DNA of 6,174 nucleotides from Petrocella sp024636985 (GCA_024636985.1 JAGXFY010000082.1:1-6174); one strand, 5' to 3'. Counted from the stretch's first letter, positions 1-5,986 are shown. Translations and numbers: made by a program. The notes: generated by a model not told the origin, from the sequence alone.

Positions 1-1
1 G

Positions 2-96
2 AAAAAGCACTGATTAATCACAGTTCTACAGGGATGTAGAACGTCCTTCCTTTTTACATGGATGTAAAAAAGAAGGATGATTAAGCAGTGCTTTTT
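2..96. repeat. Three-armed nested inverted repeat, possible bidirectional terminator
   Basis: The outer arms 2-20 and 78-96 pair over 19 bp with one mismatch (A13/G85); the outermost 11 bp are perfect (AAAAAGCACTG with CAGTGCTTTTT). Inside lie two more hairpins. Arms 23-30 and 35-42 pair perfectly over 8 bp around a GGGA loop. Arms 44-59 and 62-77 pair over 16 bp with one mismatch (C50/A71). The whole can fold as a three-way junction in RNA or a cruciform in DNA. Because the outer stem ends in GCTTTTT on both strands, it could terminate transcription from either side, including prfC on the minus strand. The C50/A71 mismatch becomes a G-U pair in minus-strand RNA, which slightly favours that orientation. 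No coding region lies inside. The pairing is seen; the terminator role is inferred, and a small non-coding mobile repeat is an alternative. Confidence 0.7.
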
Positions 97-123
97 ATTG
101 ACGAAATGACGACTTATTACCGA

Positions 124-196
124 GTAGATGTGATACACAGCTTTTTCGCTGACCGTACGAAGTGTAAGGCAAGAAAAAGCTGTGTGTTACATCTAC
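124..196. repeat. Long hairpin, 24-bp stem with 25-nt loop
   Basis: Arms 124-147 and 173-196 pair over 24 bp around a 25-nt loop (148-172). Two positions (G132/T188 and T134/G186) are G-U wobbles when read as plus-strand RNA but C-A mismatches in minus-strand RNA, so the fold is better in plus-strand RNA. The inner end of the stem is GCTTTTTC/GAAAAAGC. No T tract follows the stem on either side, so it does not look like a normal intrinsic terminator. It lies 53 bases past the prfC stop. Its function is unknown: a processed 3' end, an antisense or small RNA, or a remnant of an inverted-repeat element are all possible. Confidence 0.6.
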
Positions 197-249
197 GATT
201 ATGATCTAAAGTTACTGTCAGTCGATATCTAGTTTTTACTTCTTATGAT

Positions 250-1854
250 TTACAAAGTCACTAGAGAAGTTTCTCTGAGTACCAAACCTTTATTTCTCTC
301 TTGAATCATTCTAATAGACCATTCATTTTGGAAGAAGATGACGGGTCGGTCATCTTTATCATGTCCTACTAAGGAGTCCATAGTCAGATTCAAGGTGTTC
401 ATATCAAAATCATCATTGACCCAACGAATAAATCGATAAGGCATACGTTGGGTATTGATTTCTACACCATATTCATGGGTGAGACGGTATTCTAAAACTT
501 CAAATTGTAATACCCCAACAACACCTACAATCAACTCTTCAGTCCCGGCAAAAGGTCTGCGATAGACCTGAATCGTTCCTTCTTGTGCCAATTGGGTTAA
601 GCCTTTTAAGAATTGCTTTCGCTTCATTGCGTTGATGGTTGAGATCTTCATGAAGAACTCAGGTGCAAATTGGGGAATACCTTCGTATTCAAGAGGTATA
701 TTGTCGAAGGTTAGCGTATCGCCAATGTTGAAAATACCCGGATCATGTAAACCGATAATATCTCCTGAATACGTAGATTCAACAATAACTCTGTCTTGTG
801 CCATAAACTGCTGAGGTTGAGCCAGTTTGACTTTTTTACCCATATTTACATGATTAACAGTCATACCTTTTTCATATTGACCGGAACAGATTCTTAGGAA
901 AGCGATACGATCTCTATGGTTCGGGTCCATGTTGGCTTGAATCTTAAAGATAAAACCGGTAAAATTTCGATCTTCAGGGTCAATGTAGCCCAGATTACTT
1001 TTTCTGGCCATAGGCGGTGGTGTTATATCAAGGAAGCTTTGGAGAAAAGGTTCTACACCAAAGTTGGTCAAAGCACTTCCAAAATAAACCGGCGTCAATT
1101 CACCATTAATAATCTTATGAAGATCAAAGTCATCTCCAGCCATATCTAGCAATTCAATATCCTCGAGTAATTTATCATGTAGATCAGAGCCTAGAAGCAG
1201 TCTGAAAGCATCATCAGTAACTTCCCCGGTAACGATGTTAGCCATGGACTGACCATGATTACCTTCATTAAAGAGTTCAATACGCTTTTCTAAACGGTTA
1301 TAGACACCACGAAAGTCCTTACCGTTTCCGATGGGCCAATCTACTGGGTAAGAACGAATGCCCAAGGCTTCTTCCAAATCATCAATCAAATCAAAAGGAT
1401 CTCGACCCAATCGGTCCATTTTGTTAATGAAAGTAAAAATAGGAATGCCACGCATTTTACATACCTGAAAAAGCTTTTTGGTTTGTGCCTCAACACCTTT
1501 GTTGCTATCGATAACCATGACAGCACTATCAGCAGCAATAAGCGTACGATAAGTATCCTCACTAAAGTCCTGGTGTCCTGGAGTATCCAAGATGTTGATA
1601 CAATGGTCCTGGTAGTTGAATTGGAGAACAGAGGAGGTGACGGATATACCTCTTTGCTTTTCAATCTCCATCCAGTCTGAAACAGCGTGTTTGTTAGAAC
1701 GTCTGGACTTGACAGAACCTGCTTCACGGATAGCACCGCCATAAAGCAAGAATTTTTCAGTTAATGTTGTTTTTCCCGCATCGGGGTGAGATATGATGGC
1801 GAATGTACGCCTTCTTTGAATTTCTTCATTATAATTGTATTTTTTATTTGACAT
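250..1854 (-). CDS. prfC: Peptide chain release factor 3 (RF3)
   Basis: A translational GTPase that releases RF1 or RF2 from the ribosome after peptide release, acting in the cytosol. The 534 residues match the usual RF3 length (about 530). The G domain shows G1 S22-HPDAGKTT, the switch I segment RGISVTSS (68-75), G3 DTPGH (90-94), G4 NKMD (144-147) and G5 GSA (259-261). A beta-barrel domain II starts near residue 299 (FIFKIQANMDPNHRDRIAFLR), and the RF3-type C-terminal domain follows from about 385. SHPDAGKTT and the MDPNHRDR stretch separate RF3 from EF-G and TetM-type proteins. The ATG start is preceded by AGAAAGG (1862-1868), 7 bases away. All motifs are intact and no frameshift is seen. 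It lies 95 bases downstream of the EAL-HDOD gene on the same strand but has its own promoter candidate, so some read-through co-transcription is possible but not required. Confidence 0.97.
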   Translation of the reverse strand: MSNKKYNYNEEIQRRRTFAIISHPDAGKTTLTEKFLLYGGAIREAGSVKSRRSNKHAVSDWMEIEKQRGISVTSSVLQFNYQDHCINILDTPGHQDFSEDTYRTLIAADSAVMVIDSNKGVEAQTKKLFQVCKMRGIPIFTFINKMDRLGRDPFDLIDDLEEALGIRSYPVDWPIGNGKDFRGVYNRLEKRIELFNEGNHGQSMANIVTGEVTDDAFRLLLGSDLHDKLLEDIELLDMAGDDFDLHKIINGELTPVYFGSALTNFGVEPFLQSFLDITPPPMARKSNLGYIDPEDRNFTGFIFKIQANMDPNHRDRIAFLRICSGQYEKGMTVNHVNMGKKVKLAQPQQFMAQDRVIVESTYSGDIIGLHDPGIFNIGDTLTFDNIPLEYEGIPQFAPEFFMKISTINAMKRKQFLKGLTQLAQEGTIQVYRRPFAGTEELIVGVVGVLQFEVLEYRLTHEYGVEINTQRMPYRFIRWVNDDFDMNTLNLTMDSLVGHDKDDRPVIFFQNEWSIRMIQERNKGLVLRETSLVTL

Positions 1855-1882
1855 GAGAAAGCCTTTCTAATAAAAGTTCAAT

Positions 1883-1894
1883 GCCCTTTTGGGC
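1883..1894 (-). other. Small hairpin in the prfC leader
   Basis: GCCC (1883-1886) and GGGC (1891-1894) form a 4-bp GC stem with a 4-nt loop, in the predicted prfC 5' leader about 28 bases before the start codon. In minus-strand RNA it is followed by a mixed sequence, not a T run, so it is too weak to call a terminator. It may only stabilise the leader. Confidence 0.3.
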
Positions 1895-1920
1895 GAATAA
1901 GCTACATACTTACTTCAATG

Positions 1921-1949
1921 ATGGTATAACGTATGAAGGAGAATGTCAA
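1921..1949 (-). promoter_or_regulatory. Predicted promoter of prfC
   Basis: On the minus strand a perfect -35 TTGACA (1944-1949) is followed after 17 bp by TACCAT (1921-1926, 4 of 6 matches to TATAAT). An alternative -10, TATACC (1923-1928), has a shorter 15-bp spacer. The -35 directly abuts the stop codon of the EAL-HDOD gene. The predicted RNA start is near 1914, giving a leader of about 60 bases. Confidence 0.55.
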
Positions 1950-3197
1950 TTATTTTGTTACAAATTCGCTATCTAGGTCATTCATATAGGAGAAAAGTCC
2001 TTCAGCCCATTTAACAGCATCAATATAATCGAGAGAAAGTTGGTGTAGATCATATTCAATCATATCCGCATAAGCTTCAAGATTAGAAAAATCACCCTGT
2101 TCATAGGCCAAGCATAATTGATATGGATAGAGATAGAGGTTTTCTTCACCAAGAAAGGTTTTCTTAACATCCGGCGTGAGTGGAAGGTTTTTTACAACTT
2201 CTTTCATAGGTTCTTGAAGTAGAACATCAATCACAGAAAGGATACCCATCAAAGCCATTTCGTCTTCATGACCTTCTAAGGAAGTAGCATGAAAAGCCAT
2301 ATGCTCAAGAAACTTAGACCGTATCATAGCCGTCTTAACCAATTCTGTTGCATGAGATTTACTTAGCGTTTGCAAGGAAGCCAAAGACAGCCACTTGCTA
2401 AAAGCATTGATTCCAAGTATGGAAAGGGCCTGATGAACAGATGCAATTTGAGTGCCCAGTGAAAAGCTAGAGTTAACGATACGTAATAATTTATAAGTTA
2501 AAAAAACATCGATTTCTATGATACGGGTAATTTTCTTAAAATCCGGCTCAGACTCTTGTAGGGCTTCAAAAAGACGTAGAAACTGAGATGAACTTCCTGT
2601 CAGGTCTTTGCTCTTTATCATATGAGGACGCGCAAAAAAATAGCCTTGAAAATAGTCAAAACCAAGTTTTTTAGCCCATTCAAAATCTTCGTGGGTTTCA
2701 ACTTTTTCTGCTAAGAGCAATTTGCCTTGCTTTCTATATTTGTAACATATCTTTTGAATGTCATCTCTTGAATTGTTTAAAAAATCGACTTTGATTATTT
2801 GAGACAGATTGATGATTTCATGGTAAGGATAGTCCAAGACAAAATCATCAATAGCGATTGTATAGCCATCTCGTCTAAGCCGTTCCAGTTTTTCTAAGGT
2901 ATGTGGTTCCGGTTTGACATCCTCTAAGATTTCGATGACCACATTTTTTGTTGACAACAGTTGGGGAATGTCCGAGTGGATTAAGCGGGCATCAAAATTA
3001 ATAAAAGCCGTCGACTGACCTACTAAATGATCGATACCAAAGTGGAAGTAGCTGTTCATGAGAAGTATGGCTGTAGCGATATTAGATGCGATGCTTGTAT
3101 TAAAATAATTCTTATCACTATCACGGTATAAGAGTTCATACGCTATCACGGCAAGATTCTTATTAAAGATGGGCTGACGCGCAACAGAAATATCCAA
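1950..3197 (-). CDS. YuxH-type EAL-HDOD signalling protein
   Basis: A 415-residue protein with an N-terminal EAL-like domain (about 1-195) and a C-terminal HDOD domain (about 202-400), the layout of the YuxH family. EAL domains hydrolyse cyclic-di-GMP; HDOD domains are protein-interaction modules in signalling proteins. EAL landmarks are ELLYR (21-25, for ExLxR), N67 in FINFD, E89 in VIEILED, D117-D118 in IDDF, K136 and D138 in KVDF, E164 and E167 in AEKVE, and QGYFF (184-188). The loop after DDF reads VLDYPYHE, not the GTG-type sequence of active enzymes, so activity may be lost or low and the domain may act as a sensor or scaffold; this is inferred. No membrane segment or signal peptide is visible, so it should be cytosolic. 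The start is TTG, fixed by a strong ribosome binding site; the next in-frame Met is residue 47, too far inside the EAL domain. Confidence 0.92.
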   Translation of the reverse strand: MDISVARQPIFNKNLAVIAYELLYRDSDKNYFNTSIASNIATAILLMNSYFHFGIDHLVGQSTAFINFDARLIHSDIPQLLSTKNVVIEILEDVKPEPHTLEKLERLRRDGYTIAIDDFVLDYPYHEIINLSQIIKVDFLNNSRDDIQKICYKYRKQGKLLLAEKVETHEDFEWAKKLGFDYFQGYFFARPHMIKSKDLTGSSSQFLRLFEALQESEPDFKKITRIIEIDVFLTYKLLRIVNSSFSLGTQIASVHQALSILGINAFSKWLSLASLQTLSKSHATELVKTAMIRSKFLEHMAFHATSLEGHEDEMALMGILSVIDVLLQEPMKEVVKNLPLTPDVKKTFLGEENLYLYPYQLCLAYEQGDFSNLEAYADMIEYDLHQLSLDYIDAVKWAEGLFSYMNDLDSEFVTK

Positions 3198-3204
3198 CTT
3201 GGGG

Positions 3205-3211
3205 CCTCCTT
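3205..3211 (-). promoter_or_regulatory. Strong RBS that fixes a TTG start
   Basis: AAGGAGG on the minus strand lies 7 bases before TTG at 3195-3197. The reading frame from this TTG gives the conserved N-terminus MDISVARQPIF of the YuxH family. The nearby upstream TTG (in GAGTTGCTATAAGG) runs into TAA two codons later, so it cannot be the start. Confidence 0.85.
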
Positions 3212-3305
3212 ATAGCAACTCAATGGCAAAATTCGACTGTTATCTAATATGCTTTTGGCTACTAAATGAGGAATTTAGCCTAAGCAAGATAGACACGATA
3301 GTCTT

Positions 3306-3334
3306 ATTGTACTATAAAAATAATATTTTGCATA
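3306..3334 (-). promoter_or_regulatory. Weak promoter candidate for the EAL-HDOD gene
   Basis: On the minus strand TACAAT (3306-3311, 5 of 6 matches to a -10) lies 17 bp from TATGCA (3329-3334, 3 of 6 matches to a -35). The leader would be about 100 bases. The strong terminator of cheX just upstream means that the EAL-HDOD gene needs its own promoter in this gap, but this is only the best of several weak candidates. Confidence 0.3.
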
Positions 3335-3365
3335 GATGAAGCGTGACATCATTATGCTATATATA

Positions 3366-3393
3366 ATCTACCATCTACCATCTACCATCTACC
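3366..3393. repeat. Four-unit 7-bp tandem repeat (ATCTACC)
   Basis: Four perfect head-to-tail copies of ATCTACC occupy 3366-3372, 3373-3379, 3380-3386 and 3387-3393, between the cheX terminator and the EAL-HDOD gene. On the minus strand the unit reads GGTAGAT. The sequence is non-coding. Copy-number change by slippage would alter promoter spacing in 7-bp steps; whether this happens is not visible. The rest of the 3198-3463 gap holds a small imperfect hairpin (3330-3338 with 3347-3357) and the cheX terminator, and no gene. Confidence 0.9.
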
Positions 3394-3418
3394 ATATAGA
3401 TGCTTATATAGAAGACAC

Positions 3419-3456
3419 AAAAAAAACGGCTTCATTTTTTGTAAAATGTAAGCCGT
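3419..3456 (-). terminator. Intrinsic terminator of cheX
   Basis: ACGGCTT (3426-3432) pairs with AAGCCGT (3450-3456); after a one-base bulge at T3449, CATTTT (3433-3438) pairs with AAAATG (3443-3448), with a TTGT loop (3439-3442). In minus-strand RNA the stem is followed by a run of 8 U (3419-3426). It starts 8 bases after the cheX stop codon. Confidence 0.9.
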
Positions 3457-3463
3457 CTGAATG

Positions 3464-3937
3464 TTATTCTTTGGATTTGATGGCAATGTTTAATTCTAAA
3501 GCATAATCACTTTCATAAGTCAAAGGGACACAGATGGTTTTTGAGTCACTAACCGTAATTGTCATATCTTTACCGACTAGAATGGATGGTGGCGTTATAT
3601 CAATGATAATGCCCTGTGTCGAAAAAATGGTTGCGGTGTTACCAAGAATCATGTTGGCCAGCTCACTGACAGCACTTGCAGCCATATCATTCAGTTCTGT
3701 AACGGGCATACCCATCATCATGTGTGATGCAATATTACAAGCTGTCTCATTGGACATACTGAGTATAACTTGACCTGTGAGTTGTCCTGTAATACCCACT
3801 AAGATAACAAACTTATCACCTTCAAAAACTGTTTTTGTCAGATAGGGCTTACCCATCTCTGTATCGATATTGCAAAAATCTTTCATGACCCTCTTAGATG
3901 CGGCGATGAAAGGATTGATATATTCAACATTTGCCAT
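3464..3937 (-). CDS. cheX: CheX, CheY-P phosphatase
   Basis: A 157-residue cytosolic protein of the CheC/CheX/FliY phosphatase family, which removes phosphate from CheY-P to end a chemotaxis response. The length fits CheX, which is a small single-domain protein acting as a dimer. The signature [D/S]-x3-E-x2-N-x21-P is present exactly: S88, E92, N95 and P117, within SELANMILGN and DITPPSILVG. There is one such motif, as in CheX; CheC and FliY usually have two. The start ATG has AGGAGG (3945-3950) 7 bases upstream. It is transcribed alone, ending in its own terminator, and is divergent from the HDOD gene. No CheA, CheY or flagellar gene is next to it, so its partner must be encoded elsewhere. 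A role on a CheY-like receiver outside chemotaxis remains possible. Confidence 0.88.
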   Translation of the reverse strand: MANVEYINPFIAASKRVMKDFCNIDTEMGKPYLTKTVFEGDKFVILVGITGQLTGQVILSMSNETACNIASHMMMGMPVTELNDMAASAVSELANMILGNTATIFSTQGIIIDITPPSILVGKDMTITVSDSKTICVPLTYESDYALELNIAIKSKE

Positions 3938-3974
3938 GGTTTATCCTCCTAAATCGAATGTAATTGACTTCATG

Positions 3975-4004
3975 ATTATAACATGAAAATATTGGCATTG
4001 ACAA
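3975..4004 (-). promoter_or_regulatory. Predicted promoter of cheX, extended -10
   Basis: On the minus strand TTGTCA (3999-4004, 5 of 6 matches) is followed after 18 bp by a perfect TATAAT (3975-3980), itself preceded by TGT (3981-3983), an extended -10. The predicted RNA start is near 3968, about 30 bases before the ATG. Confidence 0.75.
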
Positions 4005-4032
4005 ACTTTCCTTAAAATATAATATTAATAGT

Positions 4033-4061
4033 TTCAAAGATGGGAGTTTATAGTGTATAAT
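4033..4061 (+). promoter_or_regulatory. Predicted promoter of the HDOD gene
   Basis: TTCAAA (4033-4038, 4 of 6 matches) is followed after 17 bp by a perfect TATAAT (4056-4061). The predicted RNA start is near 4068, giving a leader of about 37 bases. A second plus-strand TTGACA (3998-4003) also has a TATAAT (4018-4023) but with a 14-bp spacer, too short for normal use. That TTGACA overlaps the -35 of the cheX promoter on the other strand. Confidence 0.6.
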
Positions 4062-4092
4062 AGTTGTAACCTATATACCAAGGAATGACTTC

Positions 4093-4099
4093 GAGGTGA
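4093..4099 (+). promoter_or_regulatory. RBS deciding the HDOD gene start
   Basis: GAGGTGA matches the anti-Shine-Dalgarno sequence and its GAGG ends 8 bases before GTG at 4105. The in-frame GTG at 4096 is part of this site itself and has only AGGA 11 bases upstream, so it is less likely. The ATG at 4114 is too far from the site. Confidence 0.65.
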
Positions 4100-4104
4100 A
4101 AAAA

Positions 4105-4950
4105 GTGGCAAAAATGACATTAGAAGCATTAATAGAAAAAGTAGATGATATACCGGCATTTCCACAGACGGTCATCAACATCATGGCATTGCTCAAGGAG
4201 CCAAGGTCTGCTGCGGTGGATATAGAACGTGAAGTCATGAAAGATCAAGGATTAACAACAAAGTTATTAAAGATGGCTAATTCCGCATTTTATAGTGGAA
4301 GACGTCAGATAAAAACGGTTGCAGATGCGACTGTTCTTTTAGGTTTTGATACAGTTCAATCTCTTGTTTTGGCATCTACAGTTGGTAAAGTCATGGAAAA
4401 AGAACTAAAGGGTTACTCCTATGAGCGTAATGCACTTTGGCGACAGTCACAGATCTCAGCGATTATGGCAAGAACCATTGCAAAAAAAGCCAAGTATGCC
4501 AATCCGGATATCGCATACACTGCCGGTTTGCTTAAAGATGTTGGTAAAGTCATTTTGGATGAATACGTTCATGAATCTTATCAAGAGATTCTAACAAAGA
4601 TTAGCAATGAGGTTATGCCTTACGTAGCTGCAGAAGAAGAAATTCTAGGCTTTAATCATGGTCAAGTGGGTGCACGTATTGTTGAAAAATGGAATCTGGC
4701 CTCTGAACTGGTGGATGCTATTGAATTTCACCATAAGCCTTTTCAATCCATAGATAACATTGAATTGGTGTCTATTGTACATATATCGGATGGTTTGGTC
4801 ATGATGATGGGTATTCATGAAGGTATAGATACACTTGGTCACGAATTTTTTACAGATGCAGTAAAGATTCTGAATCTGGATGAATCAGATTTGAATCAAA
4901 TCATGATGGATGTAGAAAAAATTGTTTCAGAAGAGCAAATATTTATATAG
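4105..4950 (+). CDS. Stand-alone HDOD domain protein
   Basis: A 281-residue cytosolic protein that is nearly all one HDOD domain. Typical motifs, numbered from the GTG at 4105, are DIPAFPQTV (about 15-23), LTTKLLKMANSAFY (about 50-63), VLLGFDTVQSLVLAS (77-91) and FNHGQVGARIVEKWNL in the last third. HDOD proteins relate to HD phosphohydrolases but usually act as non-catalytic signalling or regulatory modules. Here the positions normally holding histidines read LWRQS (Q114) and GLLKDVGK (K144-D145), so the HD metal site is broken and hydrolase activity is unlikely. The start is taken as GTG 4105; GTG 4096 would add three residues. The gene is divergent from cheX and ends before a strong terminator. 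Partner and signal cannot be read from the sequence; a link to motility or cyclic-di-GMP signalling is inferred from the neighbours. Confidence 0.9.
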   Translation: MAKMTLEALIEKVDDIPAFPQTVINIMALLKEPRSAAVDIEREVMKDQGLTTKLLKMANSAFYSGRRQIKTVADATVLLGFDTVQSLVLASTVGKVMEKELKGYSYERNALWRQSQISAIMARTIAKKAKYANPDIAYTAGLLKDVGKVILDEYVHESYQEILTKISNEVMPYVAAEEEILGFNHGQVGARIVEKWNLASELVDAIEFHHKPFQSIDNIELVSIVHISDGLVMMMGIHEGIDTLGHEFFTDAVKILNLDESDLNQIMMDVEKIVSEEQIFI

Positions 4951-4974
4951 AAGAAGCTGCCATAATCATAATTA

Positions 4975-5018
4975 AGACGAATAAAAAACGCCTACATGTT
5001 TGGGCGTTTTTTGCGTCT
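4975..5018. terminator. Bidirectional intrinsic terminator
   Basis: AAAAAACGCC (4983-4992) pairs with GGCGTTTTTT (5003-5012) over 10 bp with a 10-nt loop; an outer AGACG (4975-4979) and CGTCT (5014-5018) can extend the stem past an uneven internal loop. It gives a T run in both directions. It lies 24 bases after the HDOD gene stop and about 107 bases after the araC-type gene stop, between two convergent genes, so it probably serves both. Confidence 0.85.
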
Positions 5019-5049
5019 CTAGGAAATTCTATGCTATGTAAACTATCAT

Positions 5050-5106
5050 GGAAATCTTTCCTGCCGGAACAATTTGCTTTGCAAAGCGAGGCATGCCTCT
5101 TTGTTC
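5050..5106. repeat. Palindrome cluster with a second three-armed fold
   Basis: Outer arms GAACAA (5067-5072) and TTGTTC (5101-5106) enclose two perfect 12-bp palindromes placed end to end: GCTTTGCAAAGC (5076-5087) and GAGGCATGCCTC (5088-5099). A further near-palindrome GGAAATCTTTCC (5050-5061) lies just before. The layout echoes the nested repeat at 2-96, but the sequences are not alike. No T tract follows, so it is not a standard terminator. It sits in the gap between the terminator and the end of the AraC-type gene, which otherwise holds nothing recognisable. Confidence 0.65.
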
Positions 5107-5124
5107 TATCTTAATAAAATCAAT

Positions 5125-5844
5125 CTAAGTATCTATAGTGGTTGATTTTCTATAGAGAGCGGGACTCATCCCGGTATGGTTTTTGAAAACATTGGAAAAG
5201 TAACCCGGATTGCAAAATTCAAGAAGTGTTGCAATATCTGTCACCTTCATCTGTGAAAATTCTAAAAAGTTTTTTGCAACTTCTACTTTATGCTTTTGTA
5301 TATAATCAGTAATGGACATGCCAACTTCTTTATAAAAAAGCTTTGAAAGATAATCCGGTGACAAGTGGGTCAGATCGGCCAAGGTGGATACGGTTATTTT
5401 TGAAGTAGCATTTTCATAGATATGCTTAGCCACCTTGGAGATTGGGAATGGGTAATTGAAAATAACAGCATTTTGAATAAGCTTGGTACATGTTTCAAGC
5501 ATCTCATATTCAAAGGTAATAAGATCCTCTTTTTTATCTAAGCTTTCTATATGCTTGATAAAAACATCACTTAAATCGAAGGCGTCTTCTGAATTAACAC
5601 CGGCTTCTATGACTGCACGGGTAAACAATGTACAGGAACCTATAAGAGAGTTTTTTGTAGACCGAATAGAATCCCTAGCCAAACTGGGTTTTTCAAGGGC
5701 GTTTATTTCTTTAAGAGTTTGTGTGGCACTTGACAAATAACCTTGCCTGATTTCTTTCAATAATTTGCACTCAAGAGCATAGGAGGGATGTTTATAATGT
5801 ATATCAAGATTTTTGAGTTTTTCTTTTATTAAGGAATTTTTCAC
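5125..5844 (-). CDS. AraC-family transcriptional regulator
   Basis: A 239-residue DNA-binding regulator. The C-terminal AraC/XylS domain (about 137-235) has two helix-turn-helix motifs: the first around VSTLADLTHLSPDYLSKLF (152-170), the second around VTDIATLLEFCNPGYFSNVF (201-220), followed by the typical HTGMSPALYRK. The N-terminal part is helical, with NSLIGSCTLFTRAVIEAG (65-82) and DLSDVFIKHIE (90-100), a segment known from Firmicutes AraC-type regulators; it is not a cupin sugar-binding domain, so the inducer is not evident. The start is GTG (5842-5844) with GAGG (5852-5855) 7 bases upstream; the nearby ATG at the same site is out of frame. It is divergent from the lipoprotein gene, the usual place for the regulator of a transport operon, so that gene is the likely target (inferred). 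Confidence 0.9.
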   Translation of the reverse strand: MKNSLIKEKLKNLDIHYKHPSYALECKLLKEIRQGYLSSATQTLKEINALEKPSLARDSIRSTKNSLIGSCTLFTRAVIEAGVNSEDAFDLSDVFIKHIESLDKKEDLITFEYEMLETCTKLIQNAVIFNYPFPISKVAKHIYENATSKITVSTLADLTHLSPDYLSKLFYKEVGMSITDYIQKHKVEVAKNFLEFSQMKVTDIATLLEFCNPGYFSNVFKNHTGMSPALYRKSTTIDT

Positions 5845-5877
5845 AACTAAACCTCATTTCACATCGGATTTATGTAA

Positions 5878-5886
5878 ATTATAACA
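5878..5886 (-). promoter_or_regulatory. Extended -10 promoter of the AraC-type gene
   Basis: On the minus strand TGT (5884-5886) directly precedes a perfect TATAAT (5878-5883). The -35 region is poor (TTTATA at 17 bp, 3 of 6), as often seen with extended -10 promoters. The predicted RNA start is near 5871, leaving a leader of about 27 bases with its GAGG site. Confidence 0.65.
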
Positions 5887-5938
5887 GATTTTTAAAAGAA
5901 TATAAAGATAATTAATACTATACTAAACAAGTAGATGA

Positions 5939-5968
5939 AAGCAGGTCGCTGATTTAGCTAAGCAAGTC
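5939..5968 (+). promoter_or_regulatory. Direct repeats spaced 21 bp, candidate AraC-type operator
   Basis: AAGCAGGTC (5939-5947) and AAGCAAGTC (5960-5968) match at 8 of 9 positions and are offset by 21 bp, two helical turns. This is the geometry of adjacent half-sites bound by AraC-family proteins, and the two sites lie between an AraC-family gene and its likely target. The palindrome TTAGCTAA (5954-5961) overlaps the space between them. Binding is inferred. Confidence 0.5.
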
Positions 5969-5986
5969 TTTTGCATTTCTCATTAG

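Noticed and set aside
23..42. Integron attC-like site
   Set aside because: The hairpin arms GTTCTACA/TGTAGAAC lack the GTTRRRY and RYYYAAC core sites, and no integrase or cassette is present.
632..814. Open reading frame antisense to prfC
   Set aside because: It is a shadow of the clearly coding prfC frame, has no ribosome binding site of note and no recognisable domain. The same holds for the other short open frames opposite or inside the six genes.
250..1854. Tetracycline-resistance-type ribosomal protection protein
   Set aside because: The protein is much shorter than TetM-type proteins and carries the RF3-specific SHPDAGKTT and MDPNHRDR signatures.
3251..3278. Sigma-28-type (flagellar) promoter for the EAL-HDOD gene
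   Set aside because: On the minus strand TAAA is followed after 15 bases by CCAAAAG, only 4 of 7 matches to CCGATAT. This is too weak despite the motility-like context.
3257..3280. Leader hairpin hiding the ribosome binding site of the EAL-HDOD gene
   Set aside because: The loop sequence TCCTC can pair with only about four bases of the binding site, and the stem has a bulge; the case is too thin.
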